The notes: a model not told the origin generated them from the sequence alone. A stretch of DNA of 64,000 nt from Xanthomonas arboricola pv. populi (GCF_002939945.1 NZ_MDEB01000001.1:372001-436000), one strand, 5' to 3'. Positions 35,642 through 45,230 are shown, counted from the first letter of the stretch. Numbers and translations: made by a program.

Positions 35642-38009
35642 TGCGGGCCGGCTGGCGATGACGCTGCTTGCAACCGTCACCTGCCTGGCACATGCCGCCT
35701 CCGGCGATCTGGCCGATATGGCGCCACTGCCCGATCAGGCGCCGCAAAGCGTGGCCGACCTGCAGCAGACGTTGTATCTGGACGTCACCCTCAATCAAGC
35801 CGACCGTGGCCTGGCTCCGTTCGAACTGGTGGACGGCCACCTGCGCGGTTCGGTCGACACGCTGCGCAAGCTGGGCTTCATCCTGGCCGACCGCGCCGCC
35901 AGCGAGCTGGTCGACCTGGATGGCCTGCCCGACGTGGAAGTGCGCTACGACGCCGCACTGCAGCGACTGGCGCTGCAGGTGCCGCTGGCGCAGCTGTCGC
36001 TCTCCACCACGGTGCTCAAGGCCGAACAGGTCGCACCGGCCAGCGCCACCGCCTCACCAGGCATGCTGCTGAACTACGATTTCTATGCCACGCGCAACGC
36101 CGGGGCCAGCAGCGTGTCGCTGGCGACCGAGTTGCGCGGGTTCGGCATCGGCCGCGGCATGGTCGACACCACCGCGGTGTTCCTCGCCTACGACCGCCCG
36201 CAGGATCAGCGCTGGCGCAGCGAAGCGGTGCGCCTGGACAGCGCCTGGCAAATGGATTTCCCCGACAGCGCCACCAGCCTGACGGTCGGCGATTTCTACA
36301 GCGGCTTTGTCGACTGGAGCCGCTCGATCCGCCTGGGCGGGGTGCAGATCGGCCGCAATTACGCGTTGCAGCCGTACCGCGTGCTCACCCCCACACCAAG
36401 CTTTCTGGGCGAGGCGGTGGTGCCGTCGACCGTGGAGCTCTACGTCGATGGCCTGCGCCAGTACAGCGGACAGGTGCCGGCCGGCCCGTTCCAGCTGGCC
36501 GCGCAACCAGGCATCAGCGGTACCGGACAGGCGCAGATCGTGGTGACCGATGCGTTCGGCCAGGTGCGCCGGCTGGACTTCGCGTTCTATGGCACGCCGC
36601 AGCTGTTGGCCCGTGGCATTTCCGAGTGGTCGGTCGGCATCGGCCATCTGCGCCAGGACTATGGGGTGCGCTCGTTTTCCTACGATGCGCGTACGGTCGC
36701 CAGCGCTACCCTGCGCAAGGGATTGCGCGACGATTTCACCATCGAGGCGCATGCCGAAGCCGGCGGCGGCGTGGTCAATGCCGGTGCCGGCGGCGTGTGG
36801 CTGCTTGGCGTGGGTGGCGTGGTCAACGCGGCCTACGCGTATAGCGGGATGGATGCGCTGCGCGGCGGCCAGTACGTGCTGGGGTATGCCTGGAACAACC
36901 GTCGCTTCAACTTCACTGTCGGCACCCAGCGCACCCACGGCGACTACCGCGACCTGGGCGCGCTGCAGGGTGCATTGCCGGCGCGCATCAGCGACCGCGC
37001 GGTGTTCGGCATCAACGTCAATCCGATCGGCTCTCTGGGCACCAGCTATGTGCGGCTGAGCTACCCGCAAGGCGACACCTCGCGCTACGCGAGCCTGTTC
37101 TGGTCGCGCAGTTTCGGGCGCAACTGGGCGGCAAATCTGTCCGGCAACCAGAATCTGGATGTGCGCAGCGACCGCAGCCTGTACCTGTCGCTGTCGACCA
37201 CGTTCGGCGAGTTGCGCCAGGCCAGCGCATCGATGCAGCGCAACGGCGACCGGACCGGGTTTGTGGCCGACCTCAGCCAGCCGCTGCCCGGCGACGGCGA
37301 TCGGGACGGGATCGGTTGGCGGCTGCAGGGGCGTGCCGGCGACGATGCCAGCGGGAGCCTGGCCGAACTGGGATGGTTGAACCGCATCGGCCGCTACAAC
37401 CTCGGCGTCGCCAACCAGGATGGCGACAATTTCGGCTACGCCAGCGCCAGCGGCAGCCTGGTGTGGATGAACGGCCGCGGCTTTGCCGCACGCGACATCC
37501 AGGATGCCTTTGCGGTGGTGTCCACGGACGGCCAGCCCGGCATTCCGGTGCGGCTGGAGAATCGCCTGATCGGCGTCACCGACGCGCGCGGGATGCTGCT
37601 GGTCACCCCGCTGCAGTCGTGGCAGCGCAACCAGCTGTCCATCGATACCCTGGACCTGCCGGCGGACCTGCGCGTGGACCGCGTCGACACCGCGGTAACG
37701 CCGCGCCAGCAGTCCGGGGTGGCGGTGCGCTTCGGCATCACCCGGGTACGCGCGGCCATGATCGTGCTGCACGACGCCCAGGGCGCGCCATTGCCGGTCG
37801 GCAGCGTGGTGCAGCGCGAAGGCGATGCCGAACGCGTGGTGGTCGGCTATGACGGCGAGACCTATCTGGACAACCTGCAGATCGACAACCGCATCATGGT
37901 CGAGCTACCCACTGGCCGCTGCAGCGCGCGGTTCACCTACCCGGCCAACCCCGGCGGCATTCCGCGGGTCGGCCCGCTGCCCTGCGTCCTCGAGCAGAAC
38001 ACCCCATGA
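35592..38009 (+). CDS. Outer-membrane usher (CsuD/FimD-like)
   Basis: About 805 residues of fimbrial usher. It shows an N-terminal domain (LYLDVTLNQADRGLAPFELVDGHL), the 24-strand barrel with plug (PSFLGEAVVPSTVELYVDGLRQYSGQVPAGPFQL), and C-terminal domains ending FTYPANPGGIPRVGPLPCVLEQ. It secretes and assembles the pilus through the outer membrane. The start is uncertain. ATG 35592 gives an Arg-rich signal peptide ending LATVTCLAHAASG, which I prefer. ATG 35658 would avoid the 50-base overlap with the chaperone gene but leaves no positive n-region. The stop overlaps the next start (ATGA). Confidence 0.88.
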   Translation: MVRRTNAPCWPRQQRRDAGRLAMTLLATVTCLAHAASGDLADMAPLPDQAPQSVADLQQTLYLDVTLNQADRGLAPFELVDGHLRGSVDTLRKLGFILADRAASELVDLDGLPDVEVRYDAALQRLALQVPLAQLSLSTTVLKAEQVAPASATASPGMLLNYDFYATRNAGASSVSLATELRGFGIGRGMVDTTAVFLAYDRPQDQRWRSEAVRLDSAWQMDFPDSATSLTVGDFYSGFVDWSRSIRLGGVQIGRNYALQPYRVLTPTPSFLGEAVVPSTVELYVDGLRQYSGQVPAGPFQLAAQPGISGTGQAQIVVTDAFGQVRRLDFAFYGTPQLLARGISEWSVGIGHLRQDYGVRSFSYDARTVASATLRKGLRDDFTIEAHAEAGGGVVNAGAGGVWLLGVGGVVNAAYAYSGMDALRGGQYVLGYAWNNRRFNFTVGTQRTHGDYRDLGALQGALPARISDRAVFGINVNPIGSLGTSYVRLSYPQGDTSRYASLFWSRSFGRNWAANLSGNQNLDVRSDRSLYLSLSTTFGELRQASASMQRNGDRTGFVADLSQPLPGDGDRDGIGWRLQGRAGDDASGSLAELGWLNRIGRYNLGVANQDGDNFGYASASGSLVWMNGRGFAARDIQDAFAVVSTDGQPGIPVRLENRLIGVTDARGMLLVTPLQSWQRNQLSIDTLDLPADLRVDRVDTAVTPRQQSGVAVRFGITRVRAAMIVLHDAQGAPLPVGSVVQREGDAERVVVGYDGETYLDNLQIDNRIMVELPTGRCSARFTYPANPGGIPRVGPLPCVLEQNTP

Positions 38010-39040
38010 GCCTGCCCGTACTCTGGCGCCTGACGCTCGCGCTGGCGATCGCCACGTTGTGGCTTGCACCCAACCAGAATGCGCGCGCGGACACGACCTG
38101 CAGCGTCACTCTCGGCACCCCGCTGGCGTTCGGCAATGTGGCGGCCAACGGCACCACCGATGCGGTGGCGACGCTCAACGTCACCTGCGCGACCGCCGCG
38201 CTCAGCGTGCTGGGCTATGCCCAGGTGAGTCTGTGCCTGGACCTCGGGCCGGGCAGCGCCAGCAACGGGCTGTACGCGCCGCGCCGCATGCTCAACCCCA
38301 CCGGCGACGGCCTGGACTTCCAGATCTACAGCGAGGCCACACGCACCCAGATCTGGGGCGCCACCGGGTCGACGACGCCCTCGCCGCGCGTGCTGACGCT
38401 GTCCTACGGCGTTCCGGTGCTCACCGGCGGCTCGCAGACGGCCACCATCACTGTCTATGGGCGCATTCCGGCCAACCAGATCCTGTCGGTCGGCAACCAC
38501 ACCAGCAGCTTCGGTGGTGCCGACACCGTGCTGCGCTACTCCTACAACGAGAGCGTCATCGGTGTCCCGCCGCTGCCCAGCAGTTGCACGGCCGGCGGCA
38601 GCGGCGCCAAGACCGCCAGCAATGCCTTCCCCTTCACCGCCTCGGCCAACGTGCCGGCCCGCTGCAATACCTACGTCACCACCGACCTGGATTTCGGCAG
38701 CATCGCCGGCACCATCGATACGGCCATCGACCGCACCTCCACCATCAGCCTGTCGTGCACCAACCGCACCGCCTGGAATATCGGGCTGGGCGAGGGCATC
38801 AATGCCGCCGGCAGCATGCGGCGCATGCGCCATGCCAGCAGTGCCAACTACATCGTCTACGAGCTGTATCGGGACGCCGGCCGCAGCAACCGCTGGGGCA
38901 CCAGCATCGGCATCGATACGCTCAGCGGCACCGGCAACGGAGTCGCCCAGACGGTGACCGTCTATGGTCGCGCGCCGGCACCGCAGCAGCCCATTGCGGG
39001 CACCTACAACGACACGGTGACCGTCTCCATCACTTACTGA
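38006..39040 (+). CDS. Two-domain spore coat U protein, probable pilus tip (CsuE-like)
   Basis: A 344-residue secreted protein with two SCPU domains. The first (TTCSVTLGTPLAFGNVAANG ... ITVYGRIPANQ) is adhesin-like. The second (CNTYVTTDLDFGSIAG ... GTYNDTVTVSITY) is pilin-like, with a C-terminal strand for assembly. This is the architecture of CsuE-type tip subunits, which bind hydrophobic surfaces. The N-terminal signal is LTLALAIATLWLAPNQNARA. It is translationally coupled to the usher by ATGA. Confidence 0.87.
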   Translation: MSLPVLWRLTLALAIATLWLAPNQNARADTTCSVTLGTPLAFGNVAANGTTDAVATLNVTCATAALSVLGYAQVSLCLDLGPGSASNGLYAPRRMLNPTGDGLDFQIYSEATRTQIWGATGSTTPSPRVLTLSYGVPVLTGGSQTATITVYGRIPANQILSVGNHTSSFGGADTVLRYSYNESVIGVPPLPSSCTAGGSGAKTASNAFPFTASANVPARCNTYVTTDLDFGSIAGTIDTAIDRTSTISLSCTNRTAWNIGLGEGINAAGSMRRMRHASSANYIVYELYRDAGRSNRWGTSIGIDTLSGTGNGVAQTVTVYGRAPAPQQPIAGTYNDTVTVSITY

Positions 39041-39088
39041 CAGTTAATAAAGTTCGTGTAGGGGGCGTCGCTATCTGTTACACCTCCA

Positions 39089-39421
39089 ATGCAAACGATT
39101 GCTTTCATGACGCTGGTCACCTTACTCAAGCGCCTGACGCTGGTCGCCCTCGTCTGCACCGCGACCTCTACCGCGGCCAACGCGGCCAACGCTCTCGGCC
39201 CGGAAAACTTCACCCTGCATATCGGCCTGCGCCTGCTCAGCGGCTGCGAGCTGCGCACTGCACCGACGCACGCCAGCTGCTCCAGAGGCACGCCGATGGC
39301 GATCGCCCCGCCAGCCAACACCACCGAAGCCCCGGCCGTCACCAGCACCGGGCAGGATGCCAGCGCACTCGCCGGGCCAGCGCCTGCCGGCAGCGCGCGC
39401 ATGACGACGATCGCGTTCTGA
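39089..39421 (+). CDS. Small exported protein, truncated SCPU-like minor subunit
   Basis: A 110-residue protein (or 104 from the internal ATG 39107) with a signal peptide (RLTLVALVCTATSTAANA). FTLHIGLRLLSGCELR and ASCSRGTPMAIAPPAN resemble the first strand and the CTxxTPYxI strand of the SCPU domain, and the end ARMTTIAF resembles the closing strand. The DFGS region between the two Cys is missing (only about nine residues separate them). It may be a degenerate or specialised minor pilin; I infer this only from local similarity to the other subunits of the operon. The second chaperone starts two bases after its stop. Confidence 0.6.
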   Translation: MQTIAFMTLVTLLKRLTLVALVCTATSTAANAANALGPENFTLHIGLRLLSGCELRTAPTHASCSRGTPMAIAPPANTTEAPAVTSTGQDASALAGPAPAGSARMTTIAF

Positions 39422-39423
39422 CC

Positions 39424-40131
39424 GTGGCCGCGTCTCGCCCCTGTTGCTACCTGCTGGCGCTGGCGCTGGCCGGCCTGGCCATCGCCGGCAGCGCAGTTGG
39501 CGCCGAGATCGCCATCGCCCCGACCACCGCACGCATTCCCGCCGACAGCGACCAGGCCACCGTCTGGCTCTACAACCAGGCTGCGCAGCCGTGGCGCGCC
39601 GAAGCCAAACTCTACCGCTGGCGCCAGGACGGCGACCGCGAGCTGCTCGAACCGGCCACCGCGGCCACCGTCAGCCCGGCGCGTTTCGAAATTCCTCCGC
39701 AGGGCCGGCAGCTGCTGCGGGTGATCCGCCTGGGCCCCAGCCCAGCGCAGACTGAAGACAGCTACCGGTTGGTGGTGACCCAATATGCCGCCGGCAGCGA
39801 CACCGAGCTGCTGCAGTATTCCACGCCGGTCTTCGCCATGCCGAGCCAGCCCGGCGCACAGCACCCGGTGCTGCAGGTCAGCGTGTCCGGCCGCGGCAGC
39901 GACCGCGTACTGCAGGTCCACAACGCCGGGCCGAGCCATGCCAGGCTGGCCGACCTGGCCTATATCGATGCCGGCGGGACCCGCCGCAGCATCCGCGACG
40001 ACCTGGCCGGTTACGTGCTGCCCGGCCAGACCCGTCAATGGCCGCTGCCCGCCAACCTGCCCGCAGGCAATGGCCGCTTCGTGGCGCGCGTCAACAGCGA
40101 CAGCGAGACTACGCTGGCACTGGAGCCGTGA
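39424..40131 (+). CDS. Second periplasmic pilus chaperone
   Basis: A 235-residue protein from GTG 39424. It has a signal peptide (YLLALALAGLAIAGSAVGAE) and the chaperone core (IAIAPTTARIPADSDQATVWLYNQAAQPWRAEAKLYRW; LLRVIRLGPSPAQTEDSYRLVV; DDLAGYVLPGQTRQWPLP). It parallels the first chaperone in the operon over its whole length but is clearly diverged. The GTG has no strong Shine-Dalgarno; reinitiation from the stop two bases upstream is likely. It may serve the small subunit encoded just before it. The operon ends here at a heptamer-repeat hairpin. Confidence 0.85.
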   Translation: MAASRPCCYLLALALAGLAIAGSAVGAEIAIAPTTARIPADSDQATVWLYNQAAQPWRAEAKLYRWRQDGDRELLEPATAATVSPARFEIPPQGRQLLRVIRLGPSPAQTEDSYRLVVTQYAAGSDTELLQYSTPVFAMPSQPGAQHPVLQVSVSGRGSDRVLQVHNAGPSHARLADLAYIDAGGTRRSIRDDLAGYVLPGQTRQWPLPANLPAGNGRFVARVNSDSETTLALEP

Positions 40132-40257
40132 ATCGGGAGTCGGGAGTGGGGAATCGGTACGGCGCATCGCCGTAGTTGATCGTTTCGCTTGCGGATGCTC
40201 AAGCAGCTAGGCTCTGCCGATTCCCGATTCCCGATTCCCGATTCCCGATTCCCGATT
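40131..40257. repeat. Heptamer repeat pair (GGGAATC / GATTCCC)
   Basis: The forward half at 40131-40157 has imperfect units (GGGAGTC, GGGAGTG, GGGAATC). The inverse half at 40219-40257 is (GATTCCC)x5 plus GATT with no errors. The halves can pair into a long hairpin that closes the pilus operon. The -35 box of the rpsB promoter begins inside the last repeat unit. Confidence 0.9.
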
Positions 40258-40284
40258 GCATGCCCCCGCCCCGGCGGCTATACT
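40256..40284 (+). promoter_or_regulatory. Strong sigma-70 promoter of rpsB-tsf
   Basis: TTGCAT (40256-40261), exactly 17 bases, and TATACT (40279-40284). It predicts transcription from about 40291 and a leader of about 240 bases. Confidence 0.65.
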
Positions 40285-40289
40285 CCGCC

Positions 40290-40530
40290 GGCTGTTTTGC
40301 GTCTCGCGCATTGCGTCGTTCACGTCGGACGTCATCGACGAATTCACACCTGCCGCCGCCATCCGTGCCGGGGTGCCCCCACAAGGGGTTCGTCACGGAG
40401 GCGACAGGGAAGCCCAACCCCGGAATTACGTGCGCTTGACTGCGAGTCCCTCGCAAGAACCCGCACATCCATGTGCGGACTTTTCAAAAACAAGCCGCGC
40501 ACGGCAATTCCGCTATCAGGAGTTTTTTCA
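40290..40530 (+). promoter_or_regulatory. Structured rpsB mRNA leader (candidate S2 autoregulatory element)
   Basis: A long untranslated leader with nested pairings: CCGGGGT (40368-40374) with ACCCCGG (40427-40433) enclosing CCCC/GGGG (loop ACAA), then GCGAG/CTCGC (40442-40454), then CCGCACAT/ATGTGCGG (40461-40478) followed by ACTTTTC. Gammaproteobacterial rpsB leaders are known to mediate feedback by protein S2; whether this one folds the same way is inference. Confidence 0.5.
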
Positions 40531-41352
40531 ATGCCCCAAGTCACCATGCGTCAGATGCTGGAAGCCGGCGTCCATTTCGGTCACCAGACCCGCTATTGGA
40601 ACCCCAAGATGGCGCCGTACATCTTCGGCGCGCGCGGCAAGATCCACATCATCAACCTCGAGAAGACCGTCCCGCTCTTCAACGACGCGATGAACTTCCT
40701 TTCCTCGATCGCGCAGAAGCGCGGCACCGTGCTGTTCCTGGGCACCAAGCGCAGCGCGCGCGAGTCCATCAAGGAAGAAGCCGAGCGTTGCGGCATGCCG
40801 TTCATGACCCAGCGCTGGCTGGGCGGCACGCTGACCAACTTCCGTACCGTCAAGCAGTCGGTTGCACGTCTGAAGGAACTGGAGTCGGCCGAGACCGACG
40901 GCACCTTCGACAAGCTGGTCAAGCACGAAGTGCTGGGCCTGCGCCGCGAGCGCGAGAAGCTGGACGCCTCGCTGGGCGGCATCAAGGAAATGAACCGCCT
41001 GCCCGACGCGATCTTCGTGATCGACATCGGCCATGAAGACATCGCCATCAAGGAAGCCAAGAAGCTCGGCATTCCGGTGATCGCGGTGGTCGACACCAAC
41101 TACGATCCGGCCTTGGTCGACTACGCCATCCCGGGTAACGACGACGCCATCCGTGCCGTGCAGCTGTATGCACGCGCCGCTGCCGACGCCGTGCTGGAAG
41201 GCAAGGCCGCTGCGCCGAACTCCGCGTCGGTTCGCGAAGAAGAGTTCTCGGCCGAGTCCGCCGACGAAGGCAAGGGCCGTCGCGCTCCGGCCAAGAAGGG
41301 CGACAAGAAGGCTGACGCGCCGGCCGACGCCGCCGCTCCGGCTGCCGAGTAA
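40531..41352 (+). CDS. rpsB: 30S ribosomal protein S2
   Basis: A 273-residue S2 beginning [27 protein letters not shown], with AGGAG nine bases upstream. The conserved signature [21 protein letters not shown] and the rRNA-binding core are complete. The last 35-40 residues form an acidic-then-basic low-complexity tail ([20 protein letters not shown]). S2 joins the small subunit late and needs S1. First gene of the rightward macro-operon. Confidence 0.98.
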   Translation: MPQVTMRQMLEAGVHFGHQTRYWNPKMAPYIFGARGKIHIINLEKTVPLFNDAMNFLSSIAQKRGTVLFLGTKRSARESIKEEAERCGMPFMTQRWLGGTLTNFRTVKQSVARLKELESAETDGTFDKLVKHEVLGLRREREKLDASLGGIKEMNRLPDAIFVIDIGHEDIAIKEAKKLGIPVIAVVDTNYDPALVDYAIPGNDDAIRAVQLYARAAADAVLEGKAAAPNSASVREEEFSAESADEGKGRRAPAKKGDKKADAPADAAAPAAE

Positions 41353-41521
41353 TCGGCCTGCAATGCGGCCGCACCATGCTGTGCGGCCGCAGCCCCGACG
41401 GGTCCACCGCGGCCCGTCGCCGAGGCCACTGAACATCTCTACGGGGGCGGCCGGCATGGCTGCGCCGTCTCCTACTGGCGGAACACTCCGCCGCACGCAT
41501 TCGTCCATATGAGGTAATTCC

Positions 41522-42400
41522 ATGGAAATCACTGCTTCCCTGGTCAAGGAACTGCGCGAGCGCACCGGCGCCGGCATGATGGAGTGCAAGAAGGCACTCG
41601 TCGAAAACGCAGGCGACATCGACGCCGCTGCCGAATGGCTGCGCAAGTCGGGCCTGGCCAAGGCCGACAAGAAGGCTGACCGCGTTGCCGCCGAAGGCCG
41701 CATCGCCACCGCACAGGCCGGCGGCAAGGCCGTGCTGGTCGAAGTCAACTCCGAGACCGATTTCGTCGCCAAGGACGAGAACTTCCTGGCCTTCACCGAG
41801 ACCGTAGCCACCGCTGCGCTGAACTCGGACGCAGCCGATGCCGAAGCGCTCAAGAGCGTCAAGCTCGACAGCGGCGAGACCATCGAAGAGCGTCGTGCCG
41901 CGGTCATCGCCAAGGTCGGCGAGAACCTGCAGGTGCGTCGCCTGGCCCGCATCGACAGCGCCAACAACGTCGCGGCCTACGTGCACGGCGGCCGCATCGG
42001 CGTGCTGGTCGAGCTGAAGGGCGGCGACATCGAGCTGGCACGCGGCATCGCCATGCACATCGCCGCGATGAACCCGCCGCACGTCAAGGCCTCCGATGTT
42101 CCGGCCGAGTTCGTCGCCAAGGAAAAGGAAATCGAACTGGCCAAGATGTCCGAGAAGGACAAGGCCAAGCCGGCCGAGATCCTGGAAAAGATCATCAGCG
42201 GCAAGATCAGCAAGATCGTCAACGAAGTGACGCTGTACGGCCAGCCGTACGTGCTGAACACCGACCAGACCGTCGAGCAGGCGGTCAAGGCTGCCGGTGC
42301 CGACGTGGTCGGCTTCCAGCGTCTGGCCGTTGGCGAAGGCATCGAGAAGGTGGTGGAAGACTACGCCGCCGAAGTGATGAAGCAGGCCGGCCTGGCCTGA
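41522..42400 (+). CDS. tsf: Elongation factor Ts
   Basis: A 292-residue EF-Ts, the nucleotide-exchange factor for EF-Tu. The N-terminal UBA-like signature [26 protein letters not shown] and the core [10 protein letters not shown] motif are present. GAGG precedes ATG 41522. The 169-base rpsB-tsf gap shows no gene. A perfect intrinsic terminator follows, so rpsB-tsf can end here independently of pyrH. Confidence 0.98.
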   Translation: MEITASLVKELRERTGAGMMECKKALVENAGDIDAAAEWLRKSGLAKADKKADRVAAEGRIATAQAGGKAVLVEVNSETDFVAKDENFLAFTETVATAALNSDAADAEALKSVKLDSGETIEERRAAVIAKVGENLQVRRLARIDSANNVAAYVHGGRIGVLVELKGGDIELARGIAMHIAAMNPPHVKASDVPAEFVAKEKEIELAKMSEKDKAKPAEILEKIISGKISKIVNEVTLYGQPYVLNTDQTVEQAVKAAGADVVGFQRLAVGEGIEKVVEDYAAEVMKQAGLA

Positions 42401-42420
42401 TCCTCGCCACTGTGTCGAAG

Positions 42421-42448
42421 AGCCGCGGCCTGCCGCGGCTTTTTTTTT
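42421..42448 (+). terminator. Intrinsic terminator after tsf
   Basis: AGCCGCGG (42421-42428), loop CCTG, CCGCGGCT (42433-42440), then a T8 run. Perfect 8-bp stem. The remaining 230 bases to the HDOD-GGDEF gene must hold its promoter, but I see no clear one. Confidence 0.93.
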
Positions 42449-42680
42449 GGCCCGCGGCCGTCGCGCGAATACGTCGACGCGCCAAGCTGAAGCGAACGCA
42501 TCTGCCGGGCCCACAACCGGCCTCAACTCTACAGATGTCGTTGCCGTTGCCGCTAATCCTGGATGCCGACCAGGCTTTCCGCGTCCATCGCGCACGCGCT
42601 GCAGCGCGGCGACGGCGGAGCATGGCGTGCCCCATTAACGAGCGCAGCGGTATGCTTGCGCTCACCGTCGGCGATGACCC

Positions 42681-44204
42681 ATGCAACCAGATCTACAGGC
42701 CGCCCTGCACTACTGCCGCAACCTGCCGTCGCCTCCAGGCATCGCGCTGCGCGTCATCGAGCTGGCGCAGGACCCCGATGTGGATATGACTGCCGCGGCC
42801 AACGTCATCGGCATGGACATGGCCTTGAGTTCGCGCATGCTGCGCGTTGCCAATTCGCCGCTTTACGCCAGCCGTCGCCGCATCGACAACCTCGGCCAGG
42901 CGCTGACCATGCTCGGCCTCAACGCGACCCTGAGTCTGGCGCTGGGGTTTTCGATGGTGCACGGCGTGCGCAGCACCTTCACCGCGCATCCGCTGCATGA
43001 GCGCATCTGGCGCCGCGCCGGTCTGTGCGCGCTGGCCAGTCGCATCCTCGGGCAGGCCTACGGCATCCGCAAACCCGAGGAACTCATGCTGGCCGGCCTG
43101 TTGCAGGACATCGGCAAGCTCGCCCTGCTGCAGGGCGCGCCCGAGCTGTATGCGCCGCTGCTGGAGCAGGCGCCCGACAACGCCGCGCTGCTCGACGCCG
43201 AACGCGAGCATCTGGGCGCCACCCATGCCGAAGTCGGCGCCTGGCTTGCGCATCAATGGCAGTTGCCGCCGTACCTGCAGAACGCCATCGCGCAAAGCGA
43301 GGAAGAGCCCGCCAGAATGGAGCCGTTCATGGCCTGTGTCGCGCTGTCCGGACGCCTGGCAGACATCTGGCTGTCGGCCAGCGCCGTGGCGGCCACCGAA
43401 CACGCGCAGCGACAGGCGCAGGACGTACTGGAACTGGATGCCGAACGCTTCGAAAAGGTGATCGAACGCATCGCCGAATCGCTGCCCGAACTGGAAGCCC
43501 TGTTCGACATCCGCGTGCCGCAACCCGAGCACATCCAGATGATCTTCGAACAGGCGCGCGAACTGGCGATGCTGCGCAGCCTGCGCGAATTGCAGGAGGT
43601 CGCCGAAGCGCGCCGGCATGCCGACGAATCGGAAAACCGCATGCGCCATCTAGCCGAACAGGCCAGCCGCGATGCATTGACCGGTGTATTCAATCGCCAC
43701 CAGCTCGGCACTGCGCTCGCGCAAGAGTTCGAGCTGGCATCGCGTCAGAACTGGCCGCTGTCGATCGCCTTCATCGACCTGGACGACTTCAAGGGCGTCA
43801 ACGATGCGCATGGCCACCTGGTCGGCGACGAGGTGCTGCGCAACTTCGCGCAGACGCTGCAACGCATGGTGCGCACCAGCGACCTGGTCGCCCGCTATGG
43901 CGGCGAGGAATTCCTGGTGATCCTGCCCAATACCGCGGCCGAAGCGGCGTTGATGGTGGTCGAGCGCATCCTGGCCGAAACCGCACGCACCCCGATGGCA
44001 CAACTGCAGGACGGCCCGTTGCACATCACCTTCTCGGCGGGACTGGCCACCCACGGCGGTGGCGACCGGCAGTTCGAGAGCATTGAGCATCTGCTGCAGG
44101 CCGCCGACAGCACGCTGTATCGCTCCAAACATCGCGGCCGCAACCGCGTCACCGCCTACGATGCGACCGACGTGCCGACGCCGCAGCCTACGCGCGCGCA
44201 CTGA
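42681..44204 (+). CDS. HDOD-GGDEF diguanylate cyclase
   Basis: A 507-residue soluble protein. The N-terminal half (about 10-220) is an HDOD domain (NLPSPPGIALRVIELAQDPDV; VANSPLYASRRRIDNLGQALTMLGL; ELMLAGLLQDIGKLALL). A short helix leads to a GGDEF domain with the active-site loop GGEEF at about 407-411 and the inhibitory site RTSD exactly five residues before it, so an active, product-inhibited c-di-GMP synthase is predicted. It has its own transcription context (after the tsf terminator) and interrupts the tsf-pyrH adjacency seen in E. coli. Confidence 0.93.
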   Translation: MQPDLQAALHYCRNLPSPPGIALRVIELAQDPDVDMTAAANVIGMDMALSSRMLRVANSPLYASRRRIDNLGQALTMLGLNATLSLALGFSMVHGVRSTFTAHPLHERIWRRAGLCALASRILGQAYGIRKPEELMLAGLLQDIGKLALLQGAPELYAPLLEQAPDNAALLDAEREHLGATHAEVGAWLAHQWQLPPYLQNAIAQSEEEPARMEPFMACVALSGRLADIWLSASAVAATEHAQRQAQDVLELDAERFEKVIERIAESLPELEALFDIRVPQPEHIQMIFEQARELAMLRSLRELQEVAEARRHADESENRMRHLAEQASRDALTGVFNRHQLGTALAQEFELASRQNWPLSIAFIDLDDFKGVNDAHGHLVGDEVLRNFAQTLQRMVRTSDLVARYGGEEFLVILPNTAAEAALMVVERILAETARTPMAQLQDGPLHITFSAGLATHGGGDRQFESIEHLLQAADSTLYRSKHRGRNRVTAYDATDVPTPQPTRAH

Positions 44205-44310
44205 GCAACGCGTCACGTCATCGCCAACTACCGAATTTTTACCACGCCCGGTGACAGGCTTCCGCTAGACTTGCCGGCGTTTGCCGATCCCCCACACCGA
44301 GGTTTCCCCC

Positions 44311-45033
44311 ATGTCCGAACTTCCCTATCGCCGCATTCTTCTCAAACTTTCCGGGGAGGCGCTGATGGGAGACGGGGATTACGGCATCGATCCCAAGGTC
44401 ATCAATCGCCTCGCCCATGAAGTGATCGAAGCCCAGCAGGCCGGCGCGCAGGTCGCGCTGGTGATCGGCGGCGGCAACATCTTCCGCGGCGCCGGCCTGG
44501 CCGCCAGCGGCATGGACCGCGTCACCGGCGACCACATGGGCATGCTGGCCACCGTAATCAACGCGCTGGCGATGCAGGACGCGCTGGAGAAGCTCGGCGC
44601 CAAGGTGCGTGTGATGAGCGCGATCAAGATCAACGATGTCTGCGAAGACTTCATCCGCCGCCGCGCGATCCGCCACCTGGAAAAGGGCCGTATCGCGATC
44701 TTCGCCGCCGGCACCGGCAATCCGTTCTTCACCACCGACTCGGGCGCGGCGTTGCGCGCGATCGAGATCGGTGCCGACCTGCTGCTCAAGGCAACCAAGG
44801 TCGACGGCGTGTACGACAAGGACCCGAAGAAGCACCCCGATGCGGTGCGTTACGACAGCCTGACCTACGACCAGGTCATCCTGCAGGGTCTGGAAGTGAT
44901 GGACACCGCCGCCTTCGCCCTAGCGCGCGACAGCGACCTGCCGCTGCGCATCTTCGGCATGAGCGAGCCCGGCGTGCTGCTGCGCATCCTGCATGGCGAG
45001 CAGATCGGCACGCTGGTGCAGGGTCGGAGTTGA
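44311..45033 (+). CDS. pyrH: UMP kinase
   Basis: A 240-residue amino-acid-kinase-family hexamer that phosphorylates UMP. Motifs: [47 protein letters not shown] and [15 protein letters not shown], with the C-terminal [13 protein letters not shown] 44311 (MSELPYRR) is the family start. Rightward, followed by a heptamer repeat and frr. Confidence 0.97.
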   Translation: MSELPYRRILLKLSGEALMGDGDYGIDPKVINRLAHEVIEAQQAGAQVALVIGGGNIFRGAGLAASGMDRVTGDHMGMLATVINALAMQDALEKLGAKVRVMSAIKINDVCEDFIRRRAIRHLEKGRIAIFAAGTGNPFFTTDSGAALRAIEIGADLLLKATKVDGVYDKDPKKHPDAVRYDSLTYDQVILQGLEVMDTAAFALARDSDLPLRIFGMSEPGVLLRILHGEQIGTLVQGRS

Positions 45034-45036
45034 GGC

Positions 45037-45067
45037 CGGGAGTGGGGAATCGGGATTCGGGAATCGC
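45037..45067. repeat. Heptamer repeat (GGGAATC type) between pyrH and frr
   Basis: About four units, including GGGAGTG, GGGAATC, GGGATTC and GGGAATC, right after the pyrH stop. Unlike the other loci, no inverse half follows within the gap. Confidence 0.8.
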
Positions 45068-45230
45068 AAAGGCGCGGTCCCGGAGACTTCGCTGACGCCT
45101 GACCGATGGCGATGCCGGGCGTGGAGTGGCACCCCAGGTGAACCGGCTGCGCAGGACTCTGCCGGCCGGCAAGTCTCAAAACGCAGTCCCGGCTATAATC
45201 TCCGGATTCAGCTCCACACGGATTCCGGCG

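Noticed and set aside
40219..40257. Regular 7-base array considered as a CRISPR fragment
   Set aside because: Pure tandem repeats without spacers; the unit is far too short.
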